Part shown: positions 1 to 9,249 of the stretch, piece by piece | Layout: every line of letters begins with the position of its first letter | Numbering within the stretch: position 1 is the stretch's first letter | Source: DASXMR01 sp036495525 | GTDB lineage: Bacteria; Actinomycetota; Actinomycetes; Streptosporangiales; Streptosporangiaceae | Reading direction: 5' to 3' | DNA: 64,000 bases | Assembly: GCA_036495525.1 (NCBI GenBank) | Contig: DASXMR010000045.1 | Coordinates: 1 to 64,000 of the forward strand | Program-made: the position numbers and the translations under genes | The notes under the pieces: generated by a model | Database searches by the model: none | What the model was told of the DNA's origin: nothing | Seen by the model: only the letters and a program-made list of their open reading frames with translations

Positions 1-940
1 GGCGGCTGATCCACAGGCGCAGCAGGTGCCGCTGGTGGGCCGGGTCGGCTGGATCGTCGACGAAGGCCGTGCGGGTGTGCACGGTCACGAAGTTGTTGAC
101 GAACTGCAGGTCGCCGGTCTGCAGTGTCATGCCGAGCGCGACGCCTGGCCGCTTGGCCAGCGAGTCGAAGTACATCAGGCAGGAAACCTCGTCGGCAGTG
201 AGCCGCGGCACGTCGGCGAACCGCATCGCCGACATCACCCGCCCGGTCCGCACCGTGGCCGACAGCGCGCCGCCGACGTAGCTGTACAACGGCTCCAGGT
301 ACCAGCCCGGCGAGCCTGGCGGCTCCTCGCTGCGCCAGTCGGTGGGGAAGTTCTTGGCCAGGATCGGCAGGTACTCCGGATGCTCGGCGACGACCATGTT
401 GTAGAGCAGGCCGGAACTGGCGACGAAGCTCTCGCCGCCGTAGAGCGCGGGGCGCAGGCAGAGCAGCCCGACGAAGTCCGTCGAGTCGGTGTGAAAGCCG
501 AGGTCCTCGTTGGTCGCGTAAGTGCGCTCATACGGGCCCCGGCGGCCGAGGTCGCGGATGTGACCGATCAGGTCGCCCTTGCGGTTCTGGGTCACCAGGG
601 AGCCCATGTGCTGGCCGATGCCCCAGTAGATGATCGCGGCCTCGTCTTCGGTGAACCTGTCGTAGACCGGCAGGCCGCGCAGCAGGACGAAGCCGAGACC
701 GGGGTCAAGCCTGGCGACCACCTCGTCGATCCGGTCCCGGAAGTGACGAAGCGGGAAGTCAGCGGCCTGCATCTCGGTGAAGTCAGCGAGGCCCAGCTTC
801 GCGACGGCGGCTAGTGCCTGCTCGAAATCAGCGAAGTCGTCCTCGGTGAACGGAATGATCCAGCGGCTGGTATCGGTGAGCTCGTCACCCCGCCAGACGT
901 TCGCACCCGTTACCCGTTCGGTCAGAACTTCCGTCGTCAA
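1..940 (-). CDS. TauD/TfdA-family Fe(II)/2-oxoglutarate dioxygenase (3' end outside window)
   Basis: About 313 N-terminal residues are visible; the gene runs off the left edge before any stop. The family is non-heme iron, 2-oxoglutarate-dependent oxygenases related to TauD and gamma-butyrobetaine hydroxylase. The iron-binding H-x-D is seen as FHTDS (H150, D152). The distal ligand is probably H288 in VHTRTAF, and R308 in HLLRLW fits the 2-oxoglutarate-binding arginine, so the catalytic set is complete. I chose the TTG at 940, preceded by an AGG-rich stretch; no ATG lies near the start of the homologous region. It is divergent from the acyl-CoA dehydrogenase at 1219. The substrate cannot be told from sequence. 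Confidence 0.85.
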   Translation of the reverse strand, partial: MTTEVLTERVTGANVWRGDELTDTSRWIIPFTEDDFADFEQALAAVAKLGLADFTEMQAADFPLRHFRDRIDEVVARLDPGLGFVLLRGLPVYDRFTEDEAAIIYWGIGQHMGSLVTQNRKGDLIGHIRDLGRRGPYERTYATNEDLGFHTDSTDFVGLLCLRPALYGGESFVASSGLLYNMVVAEHPEYLPILAKNFPTDWRSEEPPGSPGWYLEPLYSYVGGALSATVRTGRVMSAMRFADVPRLTADEVSCLMYFDSLAKRPGVALGMTLQTGDLQFVNNFVTVHTRTAFVDDPADPAHQRHLLRLWISR

Positions 941-1206
941 CGGATTCCCTGCCTTTCCCGAGTCGCTGCCTGCCACCGACCATTGCCGGCGGGCCGCCTG
1001 GTGCGTGGCCCAGGGGCGCCGGCATCTGCCCTCAGCGTTGCCGTCGGCGCGGCCTCGCGTCAACGTGAGCCAGGGCGCGCCTGCCGGGCTGACCATGCGT
1101 CCGCCAGCAGCGGACCGGCCTCAGCGGCGCCGCAACGGCGTGCGCAGAGCCAGGTCAGCTGGCCGGCCGGGACGTTCTGGGCATTTTCCGGCAGGCTACT
1201 GAAGGG

Positions 1207-1212
1207 TAGGGT
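1207..1212 (+). promoter_or_regulatory. Leaderless -10 element (TAGGGT)
   Basis: TAGGGT followed by exactly 6 nt and the ATG at 1219. There is no Shine-Dalgarno sequence between it and the start, so transcription probably begins at or next to the A of ATG. Confidence 0.55.
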
Positions 1213-1218
1213 TCAGGC

Positions 1219-3378
1219 ATGTCGATCGCCCTTACCGAAGATCAGCGCGCCCTCGCCGAGACCGTCAGCGACTTTCTGGCCAGGAACGGCGCCCGCGCCG
1301 CAGCCAGGGGGCTGCTGACCGCCAAGGACGAGGAGCTGCCGGCCTACTGGGCCGACATGGCCAAGCTTGGCTGGCTGGGCCTGCACCTGCCCGAGGAGCA
1401 CGGCGGCTCCGGCTTCGGGCTGCCGGAGCTGGTGATCGTCGCAGAGGAGCTCGGCCGGGCGGTTACGCCGGGCCCGTTCGTGCCGACGGTGATTGCCAGC
1501 GCGGTGCTCACCGCCGCCGCGCCGGCCGACCTGCAGGCCAAGTTGCTGCCGGGGCTCGCCGACGGGTCGGCCGTCGGCGCCGTGGCGCTCAGCGGCGAGA
1601 TCACCGTCAGCGACGGCCGCGCGTCCGGCGACGCCGGCGTGGTGCTGAGCGGGCAGCTGGCCGACGTGCTGCTGGTCACGGCTGGCGACGACGTGGCGGT
1701 GATCGAGCGCGCGGCCGGCGGGGTCAGCGCCACGGTCCCGGCGAACCTGGATCAGGCGCGGCGCTCGGCCCGGCTGACCCTGGACGGGGCCCCGGCCCGG
1801 CTGCTGCCCGGTGCGCGGCAGCTGCTGCTCGACCACGCGCGGACGATTCTCGCCGCCGAGGCGGCCGGGGTCGCCGCCGAGTGCACTCGGATGGCGAGTG
1901 AGTACGCCAAGGTCCGCGAGCAGTTCGGCCGGCCGATCGCCACGTTCCAGGCGGTCAAGCACCACTGCGCGGACATGCTGGTGGCGGCCGAGCTGGCGAC
2001 CGCCACCGCGTGGGACGCCGCCCGGGCATCCGCGCAGGGCGGCGAGCAGTTCAGCTACGCGGCCGCGGCTGCCGCCGCGCTCGGCGGGCACGCCGCCACC
2101 GGCAACGCCCAGATGTGCATCCAGGTGCATGGCGGCATCGGCTTCACCTGGGAGCACGACGCGCACCTGTTCCTGCGCCGGGGCGCCGCGATCAGCGCGA
2201 TCATCGACGCCGAGGCAGCGGCCAGCCAGCTCACCGACCTGGTCCGGGCCGGGGTCAGGCGGTCACGCTCGATCGACCTGCCGCCCGAGGCTGAGCCGAT
2301 CCGCGCCGAGGTACGAGAGTTCGCTGCACGCGTCAAGGGCGCCGACGAGGCTGCCAGGCGCGCGGCGATGATCGAGTCCGGCTACGTGATGCCGCACTGG
2401 CCTCAGCCGTGGGGCCGGGACGCCGGCGCGATCGAGCAGCTGGTGATCGAGCAGGAATTCGCCGCAGCCGGGATCAAGCGGCCGTCCTACGGCATCACCA
2501 GCTGGGTCATCCTCACCCTGATCCAGTACGCGACCGCTGAGCAGGTGCAGCGCTGGGTCGGCCCGGCGCTGCGCCAGGAAGTCATCTGGTGCCAGCTGTT
2601 CAGCGAGCCGGGGGCAGGCTCCGACGCGGCCGGGATCAGGACCCGCGCAGTCCGGGTCGACGGCGGCTGGAAGATCAACGGCCAGAAGGTCTGGACCAGC
2701 GGCGCGCACCTGGCCGCCTACGGGCTGGCGACCGTGCGCACCAACCCGGACGCGCCCAAGCACCAGGGCATCACGATGATGGTCATCGACATGCACGCCG
2801 ACGGGGTGACCGTGCGGCGGCTGCAGATGCCCACCGGCCACTCCGACTTCAACGAGGTCTTCTTCGACGACGTGTTCGTCCCGGACGCGGACGTCGTCGG
2901 CCCGGTCGACGGCGGCTGGACCGTTGCCAGGGCGACCCTCGGCAACGAGAGCGTGAGCATCGGCGGTGGGGACGGCGGATCGGCGCTGCCGGCTGGCGCC
3001 TTCATCGGACCGCTGGACGCGCACCCGGAGCGGCTGGGGGGCGGCGCCGGCCGGGTCGGCCGGCACATCTCCCGGCTGCACGCGATGAGCATGCTCAACC
3101 TGCGCAGCGCGCACCGTGCCGTGGCCGGCGGCGGGCCAGGCCCCGAGGGCAACATCACCAAGCTGGTGCTGTCCGAGAACGGGCACGAGGCCGCGGCGAT
3201 CCTGGCCGAGCTCGCCGGGCCGGACCTGGCGTTCCTCGACGGCCCAGGGGGCATGGCCGGGATGCTCACGCTGCTGAACCGCGCGATGTCGATCGCGGGC
3301 GGCACCTCGGAGATCAAGCGCAACCAGATCGCGGAGCGGATCCTCGGCCTGCCCCGCGACCCGCTGATCAACAACTAG
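1219..3378 (+). CDS. Fused two-domain acyl-CoA dehydrogenase (FadE34-like architecture)
   Basis: 719 residues, about twice the usual 380-400 of the family, made of two consecutive acyl-CoA dehydrogenase modules. The N-terminal half (about 1-345) has the helical C-terminal domain motifs VREQFGRPIATFQ (about 230) and VHGGIGFTWEHD (about 303). The second half (about 360-719) has the beta-domain motif FSEPGAGSD (about 460) and ends with GGTSEIKRNQIAERILGLPR. Mycobacterial FadE34 of sterol side-chain degradation has the same single-chain double layout; alpha2beta2 ChsE enzymes split the halves over two genes. By analogy it may oxidise a bulky acyl-CoA using FAD. Start ATG 1219 follows a leaderless promoter. 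Confidence 0.9.
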   Translation: MSIALTEDQRALAETVSDFLARNGARAAARGLLTAKDEELPAYWADMAKLGWLGLHLPEEHGGSGFGLPELVIVAEELGRAVTPGPFVPTVIASAVLTAAAPADLQAKLLPGLADGSAVGAVALSGEITVSDGRASGDAGVVLSGQLADVLLVTAGDDVAVIERAAGGVSATVPANLDQARRSARLTLDGAPARLLPGARQLLLDHARTILAAEAAGVAAECTRMASEYAKVREQFGRPIATFQAVKHHCADMLVAAELATATAWDAARASAQGGEQFSYAAAAAAALGGHAATGNAQMCIQVHGGIGFTWEHDAHLFLRRGAAISAIIDAEAAASQLTDLVRAGVRRSRSIDLPPEAEPIRAEVREFAARVKGADEAARRAAMIESGYVMPHWPQPWGRDAGAIEQLVIEQEFAAAGIKRPSYGITSWVILTLIQYATAEQVQRWVGPALRQEVIWCQLFSEPGAGSDAAGIRTRAVRVDGGWKINGQKVWTSGAHLAAYGLATVRTNPDAPKHQGITMMVIDMHADGVTVRRLQMPTGHSDFNEVFFDDVFVPDADVVGPVDGGWTVARATLGNESVSIGGGDGGSALPAGAFIGPLDAHPERLGGGAGRVGRHISRLHAMSMLNLRSAHRAVAGGGPGPEGNITKLVLSENGHEAAAILAELAGPDLAFLDGPGGMAGMLTLLNRAMSIAGGTSEIKRNQIAERILGLPRDPLINN

Positions 3379-3515
3379 CGAGACGGTCCGGGCTGGCCGG
3401 CGGCCGCGCCGCGCGAGGTCCCTGGCCGCTGGTCAGCGGATAGGGCCCCCTTGCTGACGCGGTGACACCGCTGGCCGGGCAGGTCCGAGGCTTGCCAGGC
3501 GATGCTGGCCGGCCG

Positions 3516-4235
3516 TCAGACTGGCACGGCTGCGCCGTTGATCAGGCCGGACTCGGGCCGGGCCAGGTAGACGTAGGTGCGCGCGATCACCGGCACCTTG
3601 GGCCAGCCAGCGTGATCCGCATCCGGCATCGCCGCGCGGTTAGCCGGGGTGTCGATGATGCTCGGCACCACGCAGTTCACTGTCACCCCGGTGCCGCGGA
3701 CCTCGTCCGCCGCCATCCGCACCAGGTGCAGCACGGCTGCCTTGCTCACCGAGTAAGCGAAGCCCGTCCCGGCTGTGACGTGCGCGGCCCGGCTGGCCGT
3801 GTGCACGATCCTGCCCTCCCCGACCTCGCGCATCACCCGCAGCGCGTGCTTGGTGATCAGCGCCGCGGTGACGAGGTTGAGCTGCAGCTGGCCCACCAGT
3901 TCCTGCTCGCTCAGCTCGGTCAGTGACTTCCCCGGCGCGAACCCGCCGATGGTGTTGATCACCGCCCAGGGCGGGTCGCCCGCGTCGAGCAGGCTGCTGA
4001 CGGCGCCCTCGTCGGCCGCGCTGGCGGCCACGTAGCGGATGCCGAACTCGCGCCGGCCTTCCGGCGGCTCAGCCCGGTCGATCCCGGTCACCGCGGCGCC
4101 GGCCTGCGCGAACGCCGCGGCTATGCCGCCGCCCAGCGCCCCGGCGGCCCCGAACACCAGCACCGGCCGGCCGGCCAGGCTCTCGATCAAGCCCGGTGCT
4201 TGACCAGCTGACGGCTGCTCGCCTGCTTCCTGCAT
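3516..4235 (-). CDS. SDR-family oxidoreductase
   Basis: 239-residue short-chain dehydrogenase/reductase. The Rossmann nucleotide site is seen as GAAGALGGGIA near residue 25, and the catalytic Y-x3-K as YSVSK with the preceding serine in HTASRA. The end INGAAVPV matches the usual SDR C-terminus (INGxxxxVDGG in longer members), slightly shortened. I placed the start at ATG 4235, which has GAGAGG about 7 nt upstream; longer upstream reading in this frame lacks family similarity. It converges on the acyl-CoA dehydrogenase and is divergent from the Mrp-like gene. Substrate unknown. Confidence 0.85.
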   Translation of the reverse strand: MQEAGEQPSAGQAPGLIESLAGRPVLVFGAAGALGGGIAAAFAQAGAAVTGIDRAEPPEGRREFGIRYVAASAADEGAVSSLLDAGDPPWAVINTIGGFAPGKSLTELSEQELVGQLQLNLVTAALITKHALRVMREVGEGRIVHTASRAAHVTAGTGFAYSVSKAAVLHLVRMAADEVRGTGVTVNCVVPSIIDTPANRAAMPDADHAGWPKVPVIARTYVYLARPESGLINGAAVPV

Positions 4236-4390
4236 CCTCGTTCCTCTCAACGGTCTTATTACCCGGGCCAGCCGGGACCTGCGGCCACTCTCCCAGCATC
4301 TCCGCCAGCCTGGCCGGCTATGCGCCGCGGCGCGGCTGGTGGCGCCCGCCGCAGAGTCTGCCGCCAGCTGCCGCACCACCGCCAGTCGGC

Positions 4391-4396
4391 TACGCT
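4391..4396 (+). promoter_or_regulatory. Leaderless -10 element (TACGCT)
   Basis: TACGCT, then 7 nt, then the GTG at 4404 of the Mrp-like gene. The same hexamer and spacing recur upstream of the carboxylase gene at 5288. Confidence 0.5.
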
Positions 4397-4403
4397 CGCC
4401 GAT

Positions 4404-5245
4404 GTGACGCAGCCAGGAGGATCACCGGCCGGCGTCAGCCCCGCTCCCGTCATCGCCGTCGCCAGCGGCAAGGGCGGCGTGGGCAAGAGCACGGTCGCGG
4501 TCAACCTCGCGCTGGCGCTGCGCGCCGCCGGGCACCGGACCGGGCTCGCCGATGCCGACCTCTACGGCCCCGACATCCCCCGCATGCTCGGGCTGCAGCG
4601 CAAGGCCGAGGCGAAGCACGTGACGCTGTTCTCTGCCACCGGCCGCGGTGCGTCAAGGCTCGAGGTGGTCGAGCGGTACGGCGTGCACCTCGCCTCTGCG
4701 GCCTTCCTGGTCGGCGACAGCCAGGGCCTGGCATGCACGCGGCGCTCGCGCAGATGCTGGTGCGCAGGCTGATCTCCGACGGTGCCTGGCCGGACCTCGA
4801 CTACCTGGTGGTTGACCTGCCGCCGGGCACGGCCGACATCCAGCAGTTCGTGTTCGGGCTCGGCTCCCGGCCGGTGTACGTGCTCATCGTCGTCACGCCG
4901 CAGGTGATCGCGCACCAGGACGTGCGCAGGCTGATCGCCGATCTCGAGCGGCGCGCCGCGCTCAGCGTCGGCGCGGTCGAGAACATGAGCGGCCAGGTGT
5001 GCCCGGCCTGCGGCGAGGTCACCGAGCTGTTCCCGGCCGCGCCGCCGGACCAGAGCATCTGGGGCCTGACCGAGAAGCTGATCAGCGTGCCGTTCAGCGC
5101 GGCGGCGGCCAGAGACGCCGACCAGGGCCTGCCGGTGATGGTCACCGGCGCTGTTCCCGAGCAGGTGATGGCCTACGAGCAGCTGGCCGGTGAGCTGCAC
5201 CGGCGGATCCGCGGCATGGCCGGGGACGCCAGCCAGCCCGCCTAG
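4404..5245 (+). pseudogene. Mrp/NBP35-family P-loop ATPase with an apparent frameshift
   Basis: The first half reads in one frame from GTG 4404 with the deviant Walker A GKGGVGKST and DADLYGPDIPRMLG, both typical of Mrp/ApbC iron-sulfur carrier ATPases. Similarity then continues one frame back from about 4730, starting MHAALAQMLV and including DLPPGTADIQQ, QVIAHQDV and a CPACG pair of cysteines. The 842-nt span is not a multiple of three, consistent with one missing base near 4725-4735 in FLVGDSQGLA. Either the gene is broken or the base is a sequencing/assembly error; both halves are otherwise well conserved with no extra stops. Family members transfer Fe-S clusters or act in ParA-like roles. 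Confidence 0.7.
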
Positions 5246-5274
5246 CGCGATTCCCGCCCCGCGCGGCAAGTCGG

Positions 5275-5280
5275 TACGCT
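5275..5280 (+). promoter_or_regulatory. Leaderless -10 element (TACGCT)
   Basis: TACGCT, then 7 nt, then GTG 5288. No purine-rich ribosome site lies between. Confidence 0.5.
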
Positions 5281-5287
5281 CGCGACC

Positions 5288-6976
5288 GTGAGCGACAAAG
5301 CGAGCCAAGGTGTCAGCGAGGACCTCGGCCAGGGCGGCAGCGCGGCCGCGACAGGAAGCGCGAGCGGGCCGGACGCCGGTCAGCGCGCTCAGGCGGCGCA
5401 ACCAGGGCAGGGTCCCTCGGCGCAGCCCGAGCACAGCACCGCGGCGGCGCAGCCTGGCCACCCGGATCTCGGCGCGATCCGCGAGCGGATCGAGCACGGC
5501 GGGACCGAGAAGTACCATCAGGCGGCGCGCACGGCCGGCAAGCTGTTCGCGCGGGAACGGATCGCGCTGCTGACTGACCCCGGCAGCTTCACCGAGGACG
5601 GCGCGTACGCGAATGTGCTCGCTGACGGGCTGCCGGCCGACGGGGTGATCACCGGCACGGCGCAGGTGCACGGCCGTCCGGTCGCGCTGATGGCCAACGA
5701 CTCGACCGTCAAGGCCGGCTCGTGGGGTGCCCGCACGGTCGAGAAGATCATCCGGACCATCGAGAAGGCGTACCGCTCGGGCATCCCGATGCTCTACCTC
5801 GTTGATTCCGCTGGCGCCCGGATCACCGACCAGGTCGAGATGTTCCCCGGCCGGCGCGGGGCCGGCCACATCTTCCACGCGCAGGTGCGCGCTTCCGGCT
5901 CGGTGCCGCAGGTCTGCGCGCTGTTCGGCCCGTCGGCCGCCGGCGGCGCTTACATCCCGGCGTTCTGCGACTACGTGGTCATGGTCGAGGGCAACGCGTC
6001 GATGTACCTGGGCAGCCCCCGGATGGTCGAGATGGTGGTCAGGGAGCAGACCACGCTGGAGGAGATGGGCGGTGCCCGGATGCACTGCACCGTGTCCGGC
6101 TGTGGCCACCACCTGGCCAAGACCGAGCAGGAGGCCATTGAGGCTGTCCGCGGGTACCTGTCTTACCTGCCGTCGAACTGGCAGCAGCAGCCGCCTGCCG
6201 CGCCGCCAGGTGACAGCGAGCCAGCTGACCTGCGCGCGATGGTGCCGGCCAGCGAGCGGCAGGCGTTCGACATGCGCCGGTACGTGCGCGGCCTGGTCGA
6301 CGCGGGCTCGCTGTTCGAGATCCACGCGCTGTGGGCCAGGGAGCTCGTCACCGGCTTCGCCCGGCTTGACGGGCAGGCCATCGGCGTGGTCGCCAACAAC
6401 CCCATGTTCAAGGGCGGCGTGCTTTTCGTTGACTCGGCCGACAAGGCGGCCCGGTTCATCCAGCTTTGCGACGCGTTCAACCTGCCGCTGCTGTTCCTCG
6501 CCGACGTGCCGGGCTTCATGGTCGGCACCGCGGTGGAGAAGCAGGGCATCATCCGGCACGGCGCCAAGATGGTCAGCGCCGTGGCTGAGGCGACGGTGCC
6601 GAAGATCTGCGTGGTCGTGCGCAAGGCCTACGGCGCCGGGCTCTACGCGATGGCCGGGCCGGGGTTCGAGCCGGACGCGACGCTCGCGCTGCCCACTGCC
6701 AAGATCGCGGTGATGGGCGCCGAGGCTGCGGTCAACGCCGTCTACTTCAACAAGCTGGCCGCCATCGCCGATCCGGCCGAGCGCGAGCTGGAGACGCAGC
6801 GGCTGCGCGACGCCTACGAGACCGACATCGATGTGCTCAGGCTGGCCGGCGAGCTCGTCGTGGACGACATCGTGCAGCCTGAGAACCTGCGCGCCGAGCT
6901 AGTCCGGCGGTTTGCGGCGGCGGGCGGCAAGGACCGCTCGTTCTCCCGCCGGCGGCACGGCGTGACCCCGGTCTGA
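5288..6976 (+). CDS. Acyl-CoA carboxylase beta subunit (carboxyltransferase)
   Basis: 562 residues. The carboxyltransferase halves are recognisable: SAGARI and FGPSAAGGAYIPAF in the N-terminal lobe, and NNPMFKGGVLFVDSADKAARF, DVPGFMVGTAVEKQG and KAYGAGLYAM in the C-terminal lobe. These form the oxyanion holes and CoA/biotin sites of AccD/PccB/MccB enzymes, which carboxylate acetyl-, propionyl- or related CoA esters with a biotinylated alpha chain. No alpha chain is nearby. The first roughly 65 residues are a low-complexity Ala/Gln/Gly/Pro leader absent from typical homologues; the conserved part begins near IRERIEHGG. Start GTG 5288 is supported by the leaderless promoter. Acyl-CoA specificity is not determinable here. 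Confidence 0.92.
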   Translation: MSDKASQGVSEDLGQGGSAAATGSASGPDAGQRAQAAQPGQGPSAQPEHSTAAAQPGHPDLGAIRERIEHGGTEKYHQAARTAGKLFARERIALLTDPGSFTEDGAYANVLADGLPADGVITGTAQVHGRPVALMANDSTVKAGSWGARTVEKIIRTIEKAYRSGIPMLYLVDSAGARITDQVEMFPGRRGAGHIFHAQVRASGSVPQVCALFGPSAAGGAYIPAFCDYVVMVEGNASMYLGSPRMVEMVVREQTTLEEMGGARMHCTVSGCGHHLAKTEQEAIEAVRGYLSYLPSNWQQQPPAAPPGDSEPADLRAMVPASERQAFDMRRYVRGLVDAGSLFEIHALWARELVTGFARLDGQAIGVVANNPMFKGGVLFVDSADKAARFIQLCDAFNLPLLFLADVPGFMVGTAVEKQGIIRHGAKMVSAVAEATVPKICVVVRKAYGAGLYAMAGPGFEPDATLALPTAKIAVMGAEAAVNAVYFNKLAAIADPAERELETQRLRDAYETDIDVLRLAGELVVDDIVQPENLRAELVRRFAAAGGKDRSFSRRRHGVTPV

Positions 6977-7178
6977 CGCCGCAGCCGGGCAAAGACGATC
7001 CGGCAGCAGGGCGGCTGGCTTCAGCCGGGGGTTCGCCGCGCTCGGGGCAGGCCCGGGGTCCGGCAAGCCGGGCGATCCGTGACTAAGCAGGTCAGCGGAG
7101 CCTGGCCGGCCCGCGTCACGGTTGGGTCATGTCCGTGATTTGGGCGTGCTGAGCGCCGGAATTGCAGGCCGGCCGCCA

Positions 7179-7184
7179 TACCAT
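7179..7184 (+). promoter_or_regulatory. Leaderless -10 element (TACCAT)
   Basis: TACCAT, then 6 nt, then ATG 7191. The ten bases CATACCATCT recur at the same place before the gene at 15645. Confidence 0.5.
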
Positions 7185-7190
7185 CTGTGC

Positions 7191-7862
7191 ATGACCAGCG
7201 TTTTGCTAGCCGAGGACGACCCGTCGATCTCCGAGCCGCTCGCCAGGGCACTGCGGCGGGAGGGCTACGAAGTCGACGTCTCATCAGACGGCCCGGACAC
7301 CATCGAGGCCGCCAAGGCCGGCGGCATCGACCTGATCGTGCTCGACGTCGGGCTGCCCCGGATGGACGGGCTTGAGGTCTGCCGCCGGCTGCGGTCGGCC
7401 GGCCAGGCCGTGCCGGTGCTGATCCTGACCGCCCGCGCCGACGAGGTCGACACGGTGATCGGGCTGGACGCCGGCGCCGACGACTACGTGACCAAGCCGT
7501 TCAGGCTGGCCGAGCTGCTCGCCAGGGTGCGGGCGCTGCTGCGGCGCGGGGCATCGGAGACGCACGTGGCCCAGGGGGTCAGGATCGACGCCGATGCCCG
7601 CCGGGCCTGGCTGGGCGACGAGGAAATCGAGCTAACCTCTAAGGAGTTTGACCTGCTTGCCCTGCTCGTCGCTGAGGCAGGCAAGGTCGTCACGCGCGAG
7701 CAGATCATGCGGCAGGTATGGGACAGCAAGTGGTGGGGCTCAACAAAGACGCTGGACATGCACGTGTCCTGGCTGCGGCGAAAGCTCCGCGACGATGCCC
7801 ACAATCCGCAGTTCATCACTACTGTGCGTGGCGTCGGGTTCAGGTTCGAACGCGGTGATTAG
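7191..7862 (+). CDS. OmpR/PhoB-family response regulator
   Basis: 223 residues. The receiver domain (1-118) has the acidic pair at D9-D10, the phospho-acceptor D52 in LIVLDVGLP, T80 and K102 in VTKPF. The winged-helix DNA-binding domain (about 130-223) ends with TTVRGVGFRFE. It should be phosphorylated by the histidine kinase encoded 52 nt downstream on the same strand and act as a transcription factor. ATG 7191 is chosen over an upstream GTG because it begins the receiver domain and sits 6 nt after a TANNNT element. The regulon is unknown. Confidence 0.95.
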   Translation: MTSVLLAEDDPSISEPLARALRREGYEVDVSSDGPDTIEAAKAGGIDLIVLDVGLPRMDGLEVCRRLRSAGQAVPVLILTARADEVDTVIGLDAGADDYVTKPFRLAELLARVRALLRRGASETHVAQGVRIDADARRAWLGDEEIELTSKEFDLLALLVAEAGKVVTREQIMRQVWDSKWWGSTKTLDMHVSWLRRKLRDDAHNPQFITTVRGVGFRFERGD

Positions 7863-7914
7863 CTGCAGGTAGCTAGATGGGCGGTGCCGGCGTGGCAGGC
7901 ACGGGAGCGCTGTA

Positions 7915-9189
7915 GTGCGGCGGCGCCTGCTGATTTCCACGGTCGCGGTCGCGGTCGTGGCGGTGCTGCTATTCGGCGTGCCGCTGGTGTTCGCCCTCGG
8001 CCGGCTGCAGGTCAACAACGCGCAGCAGGAACTGCGCCGCGAGGCTGCCGAGGTAGTCAATAACCTGCAGGACCGCAAGAACGCGGGGGAGCCGGTCTCG
8101 CCGGAGCGCGCTGGCCTGCTCGTGCAGCCGGACCGGTACGTGATCATCAAGCAGCACGGCGTACCAGGCCCGCCGGTCCACACCGTAGGGCCCAAGCCGC
8201 CCGCCAGGGAGACGATCTCCGAGCAGTCCACCTCCCGCAACTTCAACGTCACGGTCGAGGCCGACGACTCGCTCATCACCGGCAAGGTCCGTGCCGGGCT
8301 GCTGCTCAGCGGCGCGCTGGCGCTGGTCGCCGTCGGCGGGGCGGTAGGGCTGGCGCTGCTGCAGGCCAGACGGCTGTCCCGGCCGCTGGAGGAACTGGCC
8401 AGGGCAGCTGACCGGCTCGGCTCGGGTGACGCGCGCCCGCTCGGCCGCCGCTACGGCCTGCAGGAGCTGGACCGGGTCGCCGAGGGACTTGACGGCTCAG
8501 CGCAGCGGATCACCGACCTGCTCGCCGCTGAGCGTGACTTCGCCATCGACGCCTCGCATCAGCTGCGCACCCCGCTGACCGCGCTGTCCATGCGGCTGGA
8601 GGAGATGGTCGAGGCCGCCGACTACCCCGACGTGGTGCGCGAGGAGGGGGCAGCTGCGCTGTCCCAGACCGAGCGGCTGACCGAGGTGGTCGCCCAGCTG
8701 CTCGGCCGGGCTCGCCGGCCGGTGTCCGGCAGCCCGTCGCTGTCGAGCATGGACGACATCGTGGCCCAGCAGGTCGTGGAGTGGGAGCCGGCCTTCCGGC
8801 GGGTCAGCAGGAAGCTGGAGGTCAGCGGCGAGAAGGGCCTGTGCGCGTACGTCACGCCGAGCGGCGCCTCCCAGGTGATCGCCACGCTGCTGGACAACGC
8901 GCTGGTGCATGGCGCTGGCACGGTGGCAATCCGGACATCGCAGACGCCGCGCTCGGTGGTGGTGGAAGTCAGGGACGAGGGCAAGGGAGTGCCGCCCGAG
9001 CTAGTGCCGCGGATCTTCGAGCGCAGCGTCAGCGGCGCCCCCGGCGGGACCGGCCTTGGCCTCGCGCTCGCCAGGTCGGTCGCAGCGGCCGACGGCGGGC
9101 AGGTCGTGCTCGTGCGGCCGCGCCCGGCCGTATTCGCCGTGTTCTTCCCCCAGGGCGTGCACAAGCCCGCGGTCACCGGCCCGGCCTGA
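7915..9189 (+). CDS. Membrane sensor histidine kinase
   Basis: 424 residues. One transmembrane helix at about 5-28, an extracytoplasmic segment of about 95 residues, a second helix at about 126-149, a HAMP linker, then a dimerisation/phosphoacceptor domain with H215 in DASHQLRTPL. The ATPase domain shows the N box LLDNALVHG, the G1 box DEGKGVPPE and the G2 box GGTGLGLALA. It pairs with the response regulator just upstream. Start GTG 7915 follows ACGGGAGCG. The sensor loop is short and has no recognised ligand fold, so the signal is unknown. Confidence 0.93.
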   Translation: MRRRLLISTVAVAVVAVLLFGVPLVFALGRLQVNNAQQELRREAAEVVNNLQDRKNAGEPVSPERAGLLVQPDRYVIIKQHGVPGPPVHTVGPKPPARETISEQSTSRNFNVTVEADDSLITGKVRAGLLLSGALALVAVGGAVGLALLQARRLSRPLEELARAADRLGSGDARPLGRRYGLQELDRVAEGLDGSAQRITDLLAAERDFAIDASHQLRTPLTALSMRLEEMVEAADYPDVVREEGAAALSQTERLTEVVAQLLGRARRPVSGSPSLSSMDDIVAQQVVEWEPAFRRVSRKLEVSGEKGLCAYVTPSGASQVIATLLDNALVHGAGTVAIRTSQTPRSVVVEVRDEGKGVPPELVPRIFERSVSGAPGGTGLGLALARSVAAADGGQVVLVRPRPAVFAVFFPQGVHKPAVTGPA

Positions 9190-9236
9190 CAGCCAGCGGC
9201 GCGTCCCCCTGCAGGCCGCAGGCAGCCATGGTCTCG

Positions 9237-9242
9237 TAGGCT
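9237..9242 (+). promoter_or_regulatory. Leaderless -10 element (TAGGCT)
   Basis: TAGGCT, 7 nt, then GTG 9250 of purK. Confidence 0.5.
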
Positions 9243-9249
9243 ACGGCGC

